Below are positions 27,132 to 35,049 of a DNA stretch of 64,000 nt, one piece after another (the stretch's first letter is position 1; every line of letters begins with the position of its first letter). A program made the position numbers and the translations under genes. This DNA comes from Hyphomonadaceae bacterium BL14. Lineage in GTDB: Bacteria > Pseudomonadota > Alphaproteobacteria > Caulobacterales > Maricaulaceae. The stretch covers positions 608,076-672,075 of the forward strand of contig CP091242.1 of NCBI GenBank assembly GCA_027627705.1. Reading direction: 5' to 3'. The notes under the pieces are model-generated. The model searched no databases and was not told where the DNA came from. It saw nothing but the letters and a program-made list of their open reading frames with translations.

Positions 27132-27545
27132 CTACCGCCAGCGCTCCAGGCTGACCCCCACACTGTCCGCATCGGCCAGCGCGGTCAGCTTGTCGATGCT
27201 GAGCGCCAGGCGCGTGATGCGCGGATCGGTGAACAGCGTGTCGGCGATGGTCTGGGCGAGGTCTTCGAGCAGGTCATGGTGGCGGGCCAGCACGATCTGG
27301 CGCACGGTTTCGGCCAGGGACGCATAATTGACCGTGTCGGCGAGCCGCCCGTCGGGATGGCAGGCGCTGGCGTCCACGTCGGCGGTCAGGTCGATGCGCA
27401 CCGGCTGCCGGCGGCCGCGCTCGCTGTCATAGACGCCCACCTCCGCCTCCAGGCGCAGGCCGCGCACATGCACGCTGACGCGCTCGCCCGCGTGGGCGGG
27501 GCGGGGCGAGGGGGCGTCGCCGGGACGGACGGGTTCAAGTTTCAT
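27132..27545 (-). CDS. folB: Dihydroneopterin aldolase
   Basis: A 137-residue FolB of the folate pathway, which converts 7,8-dihydroneopterin to 6-hydroxymethyl-dihydropterin. Characteristic segments are VHVRGLRLEAEVGVYDSERG, VNYASLAETVRQIV and LLEDLAQTIADTLF, whose Glu and Tyr/Lys positions form the pterin pocket. ATG 27545 is used; the frame is open further upstream but enters the promoter region of the divergent reductase gene. folB divergent from a FolM-like gene is a sensible pairing because both act on pterins. Confidence 0.87.
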   Translation of the reverse strand: MKLEPVRPGDAPSPRPAHAGERVSVHVRGLRLEAEVGVYDSERGRRQPVRIDLTADVDASACHPDGRLADTVNYASLAETVRQIVLARHHDLLEDLAQTIADTLFTDPRITRLALSIDKLTALADADSVGVSLERWR

Positions 27546-27645
27546 GGGCGCGGCGCCTCTTTTTTGTGCGGCGATCAGGCTATATGCCCCGTGCGGGCGC
27601 GTGTGAACACGGACTGGCGCCCTTTTGAGCAGACCGGAGCCGTCC

Positions 27646-28437
27646 ATGACCCCGACACACCCCGCCGGCAAAGGCGCAGCCCTGGTGACCGGCGCGTCCA
27701 AGCGTATCGGGCGCGCGCTGGCAGACGCTCTGGTAGAAGACGGCTATGCGCTGGCAGTGCATTACAATGCCTCGCGCGCGGAGGCCGACGCCTTTGTCGC
27801 CGCGATTGAGGCAAAGGGCGGCCGCGCCACGGCGCTGGGCGCGGACCTGGCGGACCCGGACGCGGCCGCCGGCCTGATTGATGCGGCGCGCGCCGCGCTG
27901 GGGCCGGTCAGCGTGCTGGTCAATTCGGCCTCCGTGTTCGAGGATGATGCCGTGGGGACGATCACCGCCGCCAGCTTCCGCCGCCATATGGACGCCAACA
28001 CGCTGGCGCCGGCACTGCTCAGCCAGGCGTTTGCGGCGCAGGCGCCGGACCGGCCCGGTGGTGCGATGATCTTCAACCTGCTTGACTACAAGCTGTTCAA
28101 TATGAACGCGGATTTCTTCTCCTACACCCTGTCCAAAGCCGCGCTGATGACCATGACCCAGATGCTGGCGCGCGCGCTGGCGCCCAAGGTGCGCGTCAAC
28201 GCCGCCGCGCCGGGCCTGACCCTGCCCAGCCCCTATCATTCCAAGGAAGAATTTGAGCGCCTGCATCACGACACCCCGCTGGAATGCGGGCCGGAGCCGG
28301 CTGATCTGGTGCGCACGCTGCGCTATTTCCTGGAGACGCCGTCAGTCTCGGGCCAGATCGTCTGTGTGGATGGCGGCCAGCATTTCGATCCGCGCCTGAC
28401 GCGCGACGTGTTCGGGGCGCTGGGCGGGGCCGGGTAG
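27646..28437 (+). CDS. SDR family oxidoreductase, FolM/pteridine reductase-like
   Basis: A 263-residue short-chain dehydrogenase. The cofactor loop is TGASKRIGRA, with the Arg typical of NADPH-dependent pteridine reductases, and the catalytic pair is Tyr/Lys in YTLSKAALM. Other landmarks are VLVNSASVFEDD and the C-terminal GQIVCVDGGQHF. The divergent folB gene supports a role in reducing dihydrofolate or dihydromonapterin. ATG 27646 is chosen; an in-frame TTG at 27625 is less likely. A general SDR cannot be excluded. Confidence 0.8.
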   Translation: MTPTHPAGKGAALVTGASKRIGRALADALVEDGYALAVHYNASRAEADAFVAAIEAKGGRATALGADLADPDAAAGLIDAARAALGPVSVLVNSASVFEDDAVGTITAASFRRHMDANTLAPALLSQAFAAQAPDRPGGAMIFNLLDYKLFNMNADFFSYTLSKAALMTMTQMLARALAPKVRVNAAAPGLTLPSPYHSKEEFERLHHDTPLECGPEPADLVRTLRYFLETPSVSGQIVCVDGGQHFDPRLTRDVFGALGGAG

Positions 28438-28447
28438 GGGCGAGCGT

Positions 28448-28774
28448 CTAACGCCCGCCGCGCGGCCCCTCGGTCAGCACCACGATTTCGCTGGGATGGG
28501 CGAAGCGCAGTACGGCGCGGGCGCGTTCTTCCAGATAATCCACATCCACCGCGCCGGTACGCTCGTCGAGCCGGGCGACCCGGTCCTCCATGCGCTCGCG
28601 CTGGGCGCGCGTCTCTGCCAGTTCTGCCTCCACCGCCGCAATCTGGATCTGGATTCGCGCATGATTGAGCGTGCCCTGCTCCCCGTGCAGGGCGTGATAG
28701 CCGAAATAGGCGATCAGCATCGCCAATACGGCTGTCAGGCTGAACCGCTTTAGCGTGTTCACGGCCGTCTCCAT
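28448..28774 (-). CDS. ftsB: Septum formation initiator, FtsB/DivIC family
   Basis: A 108-residue bitopic membrane protein with one N-terminal membrane segment (residues ~10-30) followed by a coiled coil (VEAELAETRAQRERMEDRVARL) and the conserved DYLEERARAVLRFAHPSEIVVL end. This is the usual FtsB/DivIC layout: a divisome component that bridges FtsQ and FtsL. In many alphaproteobacteria it lies just before pdhA; here recG, sdhE and an antitoxin gene lie between. Confidence 0.85.
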   Translation of the reverse strand: METAVNTLKRFSLTAVLAMLIAYFGYHALHGEQGTLNHARIQIQIAAVEAELAETRAQRERMEDRVARLDERTGAVDVDYLEERARAVLRFAHPSEIVVLTEGPRGGR

Positions 28775-28842
28775 CCACCGTCCGCCTTTTGCGGATCGTT
28801 ACGGCGGGGAGACTAGCCCGGGCAGGGTAAAGGAAGCGTTAG

Positions 28843-28917
28843 GCGAATCAGATTCCAAGATGATTCGCTGCCTTTTAAGCCTGCTTTGCGGGCTGAAAAA
28901 CAGGCGCCTGTTTTCAG
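28843..28917. repeat. Two adjacent inverted repeats between ftsB and sdhE
   Basis: GCGAATCA (28843-28850) pairs perfectly with TGATTCGC (28861-28868). A second near-perfect palindrome at 28893-28917 is centred on CAGGCGCCTG with CTGAAAA/TTTTCAG arms. The 175-bp gap holds no gene. The second hairpin could terminate the sdhE transcript coming from the right; the first has no obvious role. Confidence 0.45.
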
Positions 28918-28949
28918 ATAAATGGCGTGGCTGCCAAAAATCGTCGGCG

Positions 28950-29273
28950 TTAAGCCGACGGCCCGTCGCCCAGCGCCGCCTCGGCGTGGAAGCGGAAGGC
29001 CTTGAGCGCATCCAGCACCGGCGTGTCGTAATTGCGCGGCGTCTCGGCCGCGCCGGTGATCCAGGCGTACACATCGGTGTCCGGCGCATCGAGCAGGCGC
29101 TCGAACGCGTCCAGCTCGCCCGGGGACATGGTGTCCAGCCGCGCCTGCGCAAACCGCCCCATGATCAGATCGGCTTCCTTGAACCCCCGCCGCCAGGCAC
29201 GAAAGGTCAGCCGCTTCTTGCGGTCAATGGGATCAATGGGACGGTTCGGATCGGAGAAGGGATCATCGCTCAT
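28950..29273 (-). CDS. sdhE: FAD assembly factor SdhE
   Basis: A 107-residue protein of the SdhE/DUF339 family, which helps insert covalent FAD into the succinate dehydrogenase flavoprotein. It carries the RGFKEADLIMGRFAQ segment, a variant of the family's RGxxE core, followed by an acidic helix (ELDAFERLLDAPDTDVYAWI). ATG 29273 is used; ATG 29300 is also possible. The sdhE/recG neighbourhood is common in alphaproteobacteria. Confidence 0.85.
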   Translation of the reverse strand: MSDDPFSDPNRPIDPIDRKKRLTFRAWRRGFKEADLIMGRFAQARLDTMSPGELDAFERLLDAPDTDVYAWITGAAETPRNYDTPVLDALKAFRFHAEAALGDGPSA

Positions 29274-29368
29274 GGGTGGGGATTTAGGTTGGAACGACAT
29301 CGTCGGGAAGGGGGTGCGGCCTACCGGGCTCAGCGAACCTGCCAAGGCCGATGACATCCGGCCGCGTT

Positions 29369-29584
29369 TTATTGCAACCGCTCCGCAATCCAGAGCTTGA
29401 TGAGTGATTGCCGGGTCACGCCCAGATGGCGCGCCTGGCGGTCCAGCGCTTCCACCATCCATTCGGGCCATTCCACGCTGACGCGCCGCATTTCCTCATT
29501 CGCACGCCGCGCCTTGGACCAGTCCACGGCGGCGCTAACGTCTTGCCCGGCGTCAAATGCCGCATAGAATTCATTGGCTTTCAT
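29369..29584 (-). CDS. Orphan BrnA/CopG-like antitoxin
   Basis: A 71-residue protein starting at ATG 29584 with GGAGG 9 bases upstream. Its N-terminus (FYAAFDAGQDVSAAVDWSKA) and its C-terminal ribbon-helix-helix (RRVSVEWPEWMVEALDRQA, then GVTRQSLIKLWIAERLQ) resemble BrnA-family antitoxins. The BrnT toxin gene expected just upstream is absent: only 116 bp separate it from recG. It is therefore an orphan. Confidence 0.75.
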   Translation of the reverse strand: MKANEFYAAFDAGQDVSAAVDWSKARRANEEMRRVSVEWPEWMVEALDRQARHLGVTRQSLIKLWIAERLQ

Positions 29585-29700
29585 GGCGCGCCGCCTCCAG
29601 AGCGGATGCCCAATATACCAGCCGCCCGAACGCGCTTCAATTTCTGGTTCGGGTGCCACACCCCTTCCCCTCCCGCCCCGGCGCGGCTTAACTCGTGCCC

Positions 29701-31791
29701 ATGCGCCCGCAATCCCTCTTCCCCCTATTCGCTGACATCACCACGCTGAAGGGCGTGGGGCCGAAGCTGGCGGAGTTGATGTCGCGGGCGGTGGGCGGGG
29801 CGCGGGTGAAGGATGTGTTGTTTACGCCGCCCACCGGCCTGGTGGACCGCACCCGGCGCCTGTTCATCTCTGACGCAGGCGATCTGGGCGGCGTCGTGAC
29901 GCTGGAGGGGGAGGTGGAGGCGCATGTGCCGCGCCCCACCATGAAGCAGCCCTACAAGGTGCGCCTGCGCGACGAGACGGGTTTTTTGCATCTCGTCTTC
30001 TTCAACGCCCGGCCCGATTATCTGATGCGCGTGTTGCCGGTGGGCACGCGCCGGGTGGTGTCGGGCAAGGCTGAGCGCTTCGGGTCTGAAATCCAGATGG
30101 TGCATCCCGACCTGATCGCCGCGCCCGGCGAGATCGCGGAGGCTGACTTGCTGCAGCCGGTCTATCCGCTCACCGCCGGGCTGTCGGGCGCGGTGATGCG
30201 CAAGGCGGTGGCGGGCGCGCTGGAGGCGGTGCCGGAGCTGCCCGACTGGATCGACCCGGCGCTGGCGGCGCGCGAAGGCTGGCCCGGCTGGCGCGAGGCG
30301 CTGGCGGCGCTGCATGCGCCCGCGTCCGCCGAGGATCTGGAGCCCCACGCGCCCGCGCGCCGGCGCCTGGCCTTTGACGAGGTGTTCGCCCATCAGCTGG
30401 CCCTCAAGCTCGCCCGCCGCGAACGCCGCGCCCGCAAGGGCCGCGCGCTGGAGGGCGATGGCGCGAAGGTGAGGGCGGTGATCGACGCCGCGCCCTTCAG
30501 CCCCACGGGGGCTCAAGTGCGCGCGTTCGAGGCGGTGCGCGAGGATTTGCGTGCGCCCGCGCGCATGATGCGCCTGATCCACGGCGATGTGGGATCGGGC
30601 AAGACGTTCGTCGCCGCGCTCGCCGCCGCCCATGCGGCGGAAGCCGGCGTGCAGACCGCCCTGATGGCGCCCACCGAAATCGTCGCGCGCCAGCATGCCG
30701 GCGTGCTGGAGGCTTTGCTGGCGCCCGCCGGCATTCGCGTCGCCGTGCTGACCGGCCGCGACAAGGGCGCGCGCCGGGCGGAGATATTGGAGCAGATGGC
30801 CAGCGGCGAAGCGCAAGTCGTGTGCGGCACCCACGCCCTGTTCCAGGAGGCGGTGGAGTTTCACGATCTGGGCCTGGTGGTGATTGACGAGCAGCACCGC
30901 TTCGGCGTGTCGGACCGGCGCCGCCTCACTCTGAAAGGCGCCGCGCCCGACGTGCTGGCCATGAGCGCCACGCCCATTCCGCGCACGCTGACGCTGGCGG
31001 CGTTTGGCGATCTGGATGTCTCGCGTCTCGATGAAAAGCCCGCCGGGCGCATCCCGCCGGACACCCGCGTGGTCTCCGCCCAGCGCCTGAGCGATGTGGT
31101 GGACGGGCTCAAACGGGCGCTGGCCCAGGGTGACCGGGCCTACTGGGTGTGTCCGCTGGTGGAGGAGAGCGATATCTCCGACCTGGCCGCCGCCGAGGCG
31201 CGCCATCACATGCTGGGCGAGATGCTCCCCGGCCGCCGCGTGGGCCTGGTCCATGGCCGCATGCCCGCGCGCGACAAGCAGCAGGCGGCCGAGGATTTCC
31301 GTGCGGGGAAAATCGATGTGCTGGTGGCCACCACCGTGATCGAGGTGGGGGTGGACGCGCCCGACGCCACCATCATGGTGATCGAGCACGCCGAGCGCTT
31401 TGGCCTCGCGCAGCTTCACCAGCTGCGCGGCCGGGTAGGGCGCGGCGACAAGGCGTCCACCTGCCTCCTCCTCTATCACGGCCAGCCGGGCGAAACGGCG
31501 CGCGCGCGCCTGGACATCATGCGCCGGACCGATGACGGGTTCGAAATCGCCGAGGAAGACTGGCGCCTGCGCGGCTCGGGCGATCCGCTGGGCCTGCGCC
31601 AGTCAGGCCTGCCGGACTACCGCCTGGCCGATCTGGCCGCCCACGCCGACCTGATCGAGCTGGCCAGCGACGCCGCCCGCTACGAAACCGCCCGCGAGGA
31701 CGTGTTCGCCGGCCCGCGCGGCGAGGCGCTGCGGACGTTGCTGTATCTGTTCGAACGCGATGAGGGTGTGAGGTTGATGCGGTCGGGGTGA
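29701..31791 (+). CDS. recG: ATP-dependent DNA helicase RecG
   Basis: A 696-residue branched-DNA helicase that regresses stalled forks. It has an N-terminal wedge/OB domain (LKGVGPKLAELMSRAVGG), Walker A GDVGSGKT, the DEQHRFGV variant of the DEAD box, MSATPIPRTL (motif III) and the C-terminal helicase domain (VATTVIEVGVDAPDATIMVIEHAERFGLAQLHQLRGRVGRG in pieces). ATG 29701 is preferred to GTG 29695. The gene is complete. Confidence 0.96.
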   Translation: MRPQSLFPLFADITTLKGVGPKLAELMSRAVGGARVKDVLFTPPTGLVDRTRRLFISDAGDLGGVVTLEGEVEAHVPRPTMKQPYKVRLRDETGFLHLVFFNARPDYLMRVLPVGTRRVVSGKAERFGSEIQMVHPDLIAAPGEIAEADLLQPVYPLTAGLSGAVMRKAVAGALEAVPELPDWIDPALAAREGWPGWREALAALHAPASAEDLEPHAPARRRLAFDEVFAHQLALKLARRERRARKGRALEGDGAKVRAVIDAAPFSPTGAQVRAFEAVREDLRAPARMMRLIHGDVGSGKTFVAALAAAHAAEAGVQTALMAPTEIVARQHAGVLEALLAPAGIRVAVLTGRDKGARRAEILEQMASGEAQVVCGTHALFQEAVEFHDLGLVVIDEQHRFGVSDRRRLTLKGAAPDVLAMSATPIPRTLTLAAFGDLDVSRLDEKPAGRIPPDTRVVSAQRLSDVVDGLKRALAQGDRAYWVCPLVEESDISDLAAAEARHHMLGEMLPGRRVGLVHGRMPARDKQQAAEDFRAGKIDVLVATTVIEVGVDAPDATIMVIEHAERFGLAQLHQLRGRVGRGDKASTCLLLYHGQPGETARARLDIMRRTDDGFEIAEEDWRLRGSGDPLGLRQSGLPDYRLADLAAHADLIELASDAARYETAREDVFAGPRGEALRTLLYLFERDEGVRLMRSG

Positions 31792-32097
31792 GGGGGGCAA
31801 GAGACCAGTTCCATTGTTTTCCCGGAAGCCGCGAAGCGGCTATCCGGGATCCATCCGCCATGGTTTCCAACCGCCTGAGTGGTGGTGAATGATCGGTGGA
31901 TGGGGGTCCCGGGTCTCGCTCCGCTCGCCAGGTAAAACAGATGGCGGACTGATCCGCGCCTTGTCCCGATGAGAGCGCCTCTCGTTACTTCGCAAGCGCA
32001 GCATTGTCTTGCGGGCTTTACGTCATGGCCCGGTGCCTGCTACACGCCAGATGACCTCAACAGGGAGCGCGCAGCAACTATTTCGCGTGTGAAATAA
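31792..32097. other. 306-bp intergenic region between recG and pdhA
   Basis: It contains one copy of the ~115-bp palindromic repeat (31817-31936) and then ~160 bp without recognisable features that must include the pdh operon promoter. No strong ribosome site is visible before the pdhA ATG at 32098. Confidence 0.5.
31817..31936. repeat. Dispersed palindromic repeat, copy 1
   Basis: Begins TTTTCCCGGAAGCCGCGAAG, continues through CTATCCGGGATCCATCC and, after a variable middle, ends in CGGTGGATGGGGGTCCCGGG plus a degenerate tail. The left half (ATCCGGGAxCCATCC) is complementary to the right half (GGTGGATGGGxxCCCGG), so it folds back on itself. The same element recurs at 57119-57230 and 58679-58793. 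It sits downstream of recG, outside any gene. Confidence 0.75.
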
Positions 32098-33159
32098 ATG
32101 ACCTCCAAATCCACCGCCCCGAAATCCACCGGCCCGAAATCGTCCGCCTCGAAGCCTGCCGCCGGCAGTGCCGCGAAGAAGCCGGCCAAGCTGCCGGTCA
32201 CCCAGGACCAGCTTCTGGGCTGGTATCGCGACATGCTCTTGATCCGCCGGTTCGAGGAAAAGGCCGGCCAGCTCTACGGCATGGGCCTGATCGCCGGTTT
32301 CTGCCATCTCTATATCGGCCAGGAGGCCGTGGTGGTGGGCGTGCAGGGCGCGCTCTTGCCCGGCGACCAGGTGACCACCGGCTATCGCGATCACGGGCAT
32401 ATGCTGGCCGCGGGCATGACCGCCAACGGCGTGATGGCCGAGCTGACCGGCCGCGAGGGCGGGTATTCGCGCGGCAAGGGCGGGTCGATGCACATGTTCT
32501 CGCGCGAGAAGCAGTTCTTCGGCGGCCACGGCATTGTCGGCGCCCAGGTGCCCATCGGCGCAGGGCTCGCCTTCGCCAACAAATACAAGAAGAACGGCAA
32601 AGTCAGCGCGACGTATTTCGGCGACGGCGCTGCCAATCAGGGCCAGGTCTATGAGAGCTTCAACATGGCCAAGCTCTGGAATCTGCCCGCCCTGTTCATC
32701 ATCGAGAACAACGGCTACGCCATGGGCACCAGCGTGAAGCGCGCGAGCTCGGAGACCGAGCTGTTCCGCCGCGGGGCCGGTTTCGGCATTCCCGGCGAGG
32801 CGGTGGACGGCATGGACGTGATCGCCGTCTATGAAGCGGCCAAGAAAGCCGCCGCCCACGCCCGCGAGGGCCATGGCCCGTATATTCTGGAAATGAAGAC
32901 CTATCGCTATCGCGGCCACTCCATGTCCGACCCGGCCAAGTACCGCACCCGCGACGAGGTCAATGAATACCGCGACCACAAGGACCCGCTGGATCTGGCC
33001 CGCAAAAACCTCATCGAGGCCGGCTGGAGCGATGAGGATGCGCTCAAGGCCATGGACAAAGAGGTCAAGCAGATCGTCAACGAAAGCGCCGAATTTGCCA
33101 AGGACAGCCCCGAGCCGGACCCGAGCGAGCTGTATACCGACGTGCTGGTGGAGGTTTAG
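32098..33159 (+). CDS. pdhA: Pyruvate dehydrogenase E1 component, alpha subunit
   Basis: A 353-residue TPP-dependent E1-alpha of the alphaproteobacterial heterotetrameric type. The N-terminal ~35 residues are a Ser/Lys/Pro-rich tail. Conserved segments are LYIGQEAVVVGV, TGYRDHGHMLA, the TPP/Mg motif GDGAANQGQVYESFN ending near IIENNGYAMGTS, and the phosphorylation-loop-like YRYRGHSMSDP. With E1-beta and E2 encoded downstream it forms the pyruvate-to-acetyl-CoA complex. Only a MAPEG gene interrupts the operon. Confidence 0.95.
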   Translation: MTSKSTAPKSTGPKSSASKPAAGSAAKKPAKLPVTQDQLLGWYRDMLLIRRFEEKAGQLYGMGLIAGFCHLYIGQEAVVVGVQGALLPGDQVTTGYRDHGHMLAAGMTANGVMAELTGREGGYSRGKGGSMHMFSREKQFFGGHGIVGAQVPIGAGLAFANKYKKNGKVSATYFGDGAANQGQVYESFNMAKLWNLPALFIIENNGYAMGTSVKRASSETELFRRGAGFGIPGEAVDGMDVIAVYEAAKKAAAHAREGHGPYILEMKTYRYRGHSMSDPAKYRTRDEVNEYRDHKDPLDLARKNLIEAGWSDEDALKAMDKEVKQIVNESAEFAKDSPEPDPSELYTDVLVEV

Positions 33160-33162
33160 GCG

Positions 33163-33564
33163 ATGCCCATTGACGCCAGCTTGCTGGTCATCGCCGTCCT
33201 GATCTTCATCATCATGGTGATGGTGCAGGGCGTATTTTCCAATCTGGAGCACAAGCCCAAGGATCTGCTGGGCGCGCGCGACGGCCTGACCGATTCCAGC
33301 GTGCTGACTGCGCGCGCCCGGCGCGCCAACCAGAACATGATCGAAGCCCTGCTCATGCACGCGCCGCTGGTGCTGGTCGTGCTGGCGCTGGACCGCGCCA
33401 ACGACATGACGGCGCTGGGCGGCCTGATGTTTGTTGCCGGACGCGCGGTCTACGCGCCGCTTTACTGGCTCGGCGTGCCGGTGGTGCGCTCCTTTGCCTG
33501 GGTCATCGCGCTGGCGGGCACCGTGCTCGTCCTTTTCCAAATTCTTCCGTTTTCCGGAGCCTAG
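33163..33564 (+). CDS. MAPEG family membrane protein inside the pdh operon
   Basis: A 133-residue four-helix membrane protein of the MAPEG superfamily (eicosanoid/glutathione metabolism type), with the family-like helix-2 region ARARRANQNMIEALLMHAP and the later FVAGRAVYAPLYWLGVP. It starts 3 bases after the pdhA stop, with its GGAGG inside the pdhA end, and stops 6 bases before pdhB, so it is certainly co-transcribed. Its role in bacteria is generally unknown, and its link with pyruvate dehydrogenase is unexplained. Confidence 0.85.
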   Translation: MPIDASLLVIAVLIFIIMVMVQGVFSNLEHKPKDLLGARDGLTDSSVLTARARRANQNMIEALLMHAPLVLVVLALDRANDMTALGGLMFVAGRAVYAPLYWLGVPVVRSFAWVIALAGTVLVLFQILPFSGA

Positions 33565-33570
33565 ATCGTC

Positions 33571-35043
33571 ATGCCCATCGAAGTGCTCATGCCCGCCCTG
33601 TCGCCCACCATGGAGGAGGGCACGCTGGCCAAATGGACCGTCAAGCCCGGCGACACGGTGAAATCGGGCGATGTCATCGCCGAGATCGAAACCGACAAGG
33701 CCACGATGGAGGTTGAAGCCGTCGAGGAAGGCGTGGTCGGCAAGCTGCTGGTCGAGGAAGGCGCTGAAGGCGTCAAGGTCAACGCCGTGATCGCGCTGCT
33801 GCTCGAAGAGGGCGAGGACGAGCGCGCGCTGGAGGGGGCCGGATCCGGCGGCAAGACGTCTGAGAAGGATAGCGGGTCGAAATCCGCCGCTTCGTCAGCG
33901 TCTGATGAGGCCGATGAGGAAGAAGAGCCGTCCGGGGCTGACTCTGCCTCGAAGACTGCCGACGGCGATAGCTCCAGATCCTCCGAAGGTGGCAAGCCCC
34001 AAAAGGTGCAACACGCCAAGCCGCAAGCCTCCGATCCCGAAATCCCTGAAGGCACCAAGATGGTGAAAATCGCCGTGCGTGACGCGCTGCGTGACGCCAT
34101 GGCCGAGGAGATGCGCCGTGACGAGACGGTATTCGTCATGGGCGAGGAGGTGGCCGAGTATCAGGGTGCCTACAAGGTCACGCGCGAGCTGCTGCAGGAA
34201 TTTGGGCCTGAGCGCGTGGTGGACACCCCCATTACCGAGCACGGGTTTGCGGGGCTTGGCGTGGGCGCTGCCTTTGGCGGACTGAAGCCCATCGTCGAGT
34301 TCATGACCTTCAACTTCGCCATGCAGGCCATCGACCATCTCATCAACTCGGCCGCCAAGACGCTCTACATGTCCGGCGGCCAGATGGGGTGCCCCATCGT
34401 GTTCCGCGGCCCCAACGGAGCCGCCAGCCGCGTGGGCGCCCAGCACAGCCAGGACTTCTCCAGCTGGTACGCCCATGTGCCGGGCCTGAAGGTCATCGCG
34501 CCCTATGACGCCGCCGATGCCAAAGGCCTCCTCAAGGCCGCGATCCGCGACCCCAATCCAGTGGTCTTCCTGGAACATGAGCTGATGTATGGCGAAAGCT
34601 TCGACATTCCCGACGTGGACGACTGGGTCCTGCCCATCGGCAAGGCCAAGGTGCGCCGGGAGGGCAGCGATGTGACCATCACGGCCCATTCGCGCATGGT
34701 CGGCTTTGCGCTCAAGGCCGCCGAGATTCTCGCCGAAGAGGGCATCGAGGCCGAGGTGATCGATCTGCGCACCCTGCGCCCGCTGGACACTGATACGGTG
34801 GTGGCCAGCGTGAAGAAGACCAATCGCCTGGTCTGCGCCGAGGAAGGCTGGGGCCGCATGGGCGTGGGCGCGGAGATTGCCGCGGTGGTGGTGGCCGAGG
34901 CCTTTGACTATCTCGACGCGCCGCCGCTGCGCGTGCACCAGAAAGATGTGCCGCTGCCCTATGCCGCTAATCTGGAAGCCCTCTCGCTGCCGGGTGTGGC
35001 GGATATCGTGAAGGCGGTGAAAGCCGTCTGCTACGCGGAGTAA
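33571..35043 (+). CDS. pdhB: Pyruvate dehydrogenase E1 component, beta subunit with N-terminal lipoyl domain
   Basis: A 490-residue E1-beta. Residues 1-80 are a lipoyl domain (lipoyl Lys in [12 protein letters not shown]) nearly identical to that of pdhC, followed by a ~75-residue Ser/Asp/Glu-rich flexible linker and then the transketolase-like E1-beta domain ([54 protein letters not shown]) and C-terminal domain. A lipoylated E1-beta is a known alphaproteobacterial arrangement. The lipoyl-coding DNA is duplicated between pdhB and pdhC. Confidence 0.95.
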   Translation: MPIEVLMPALSPTMEEGTLAKWTVKPGDTVKSGDVIAEIETDKATMEVEAVEEGVVGKLLVEEGAEGVKVNAVIALLLEEGEDERALEGAGSGGKTSEKDSGSKSAASSASDEADEEEEPSGADSASKTADGDSSRSSEGGKPQKVQHAKPQASDPEIPEGTKMVKIAVRDALRDAMAEEMRRDETVFVMGEEVAEYQGAYKVTRELLQEFGPERVVDTPITEHGFAGLGVGAAFGGLKPIVEFMTFNFAMQAIDHLINSAAKTLYMSGGQMGCPIVFRGPNGAASRVGAQHSQDFSSWYAHVPGLKVIAPYDAADAKGLLKAAIRDPNPVVFLEHELMYGESFDIPDVDDWVLPIGKAKVRREGSDVTITAHSRMVGFALKAAEILAEEGIEAEVIDLRTLRPLDTDTVVASVKKTNRLVCAEEGWGRMGVGAEIAAVVVAEAFDYLDAPPLRVHQKDVPLPYAANLEALSLPGVADIVKAVKAVCYAE

Positions 35044-35049
35044 TCCCCC

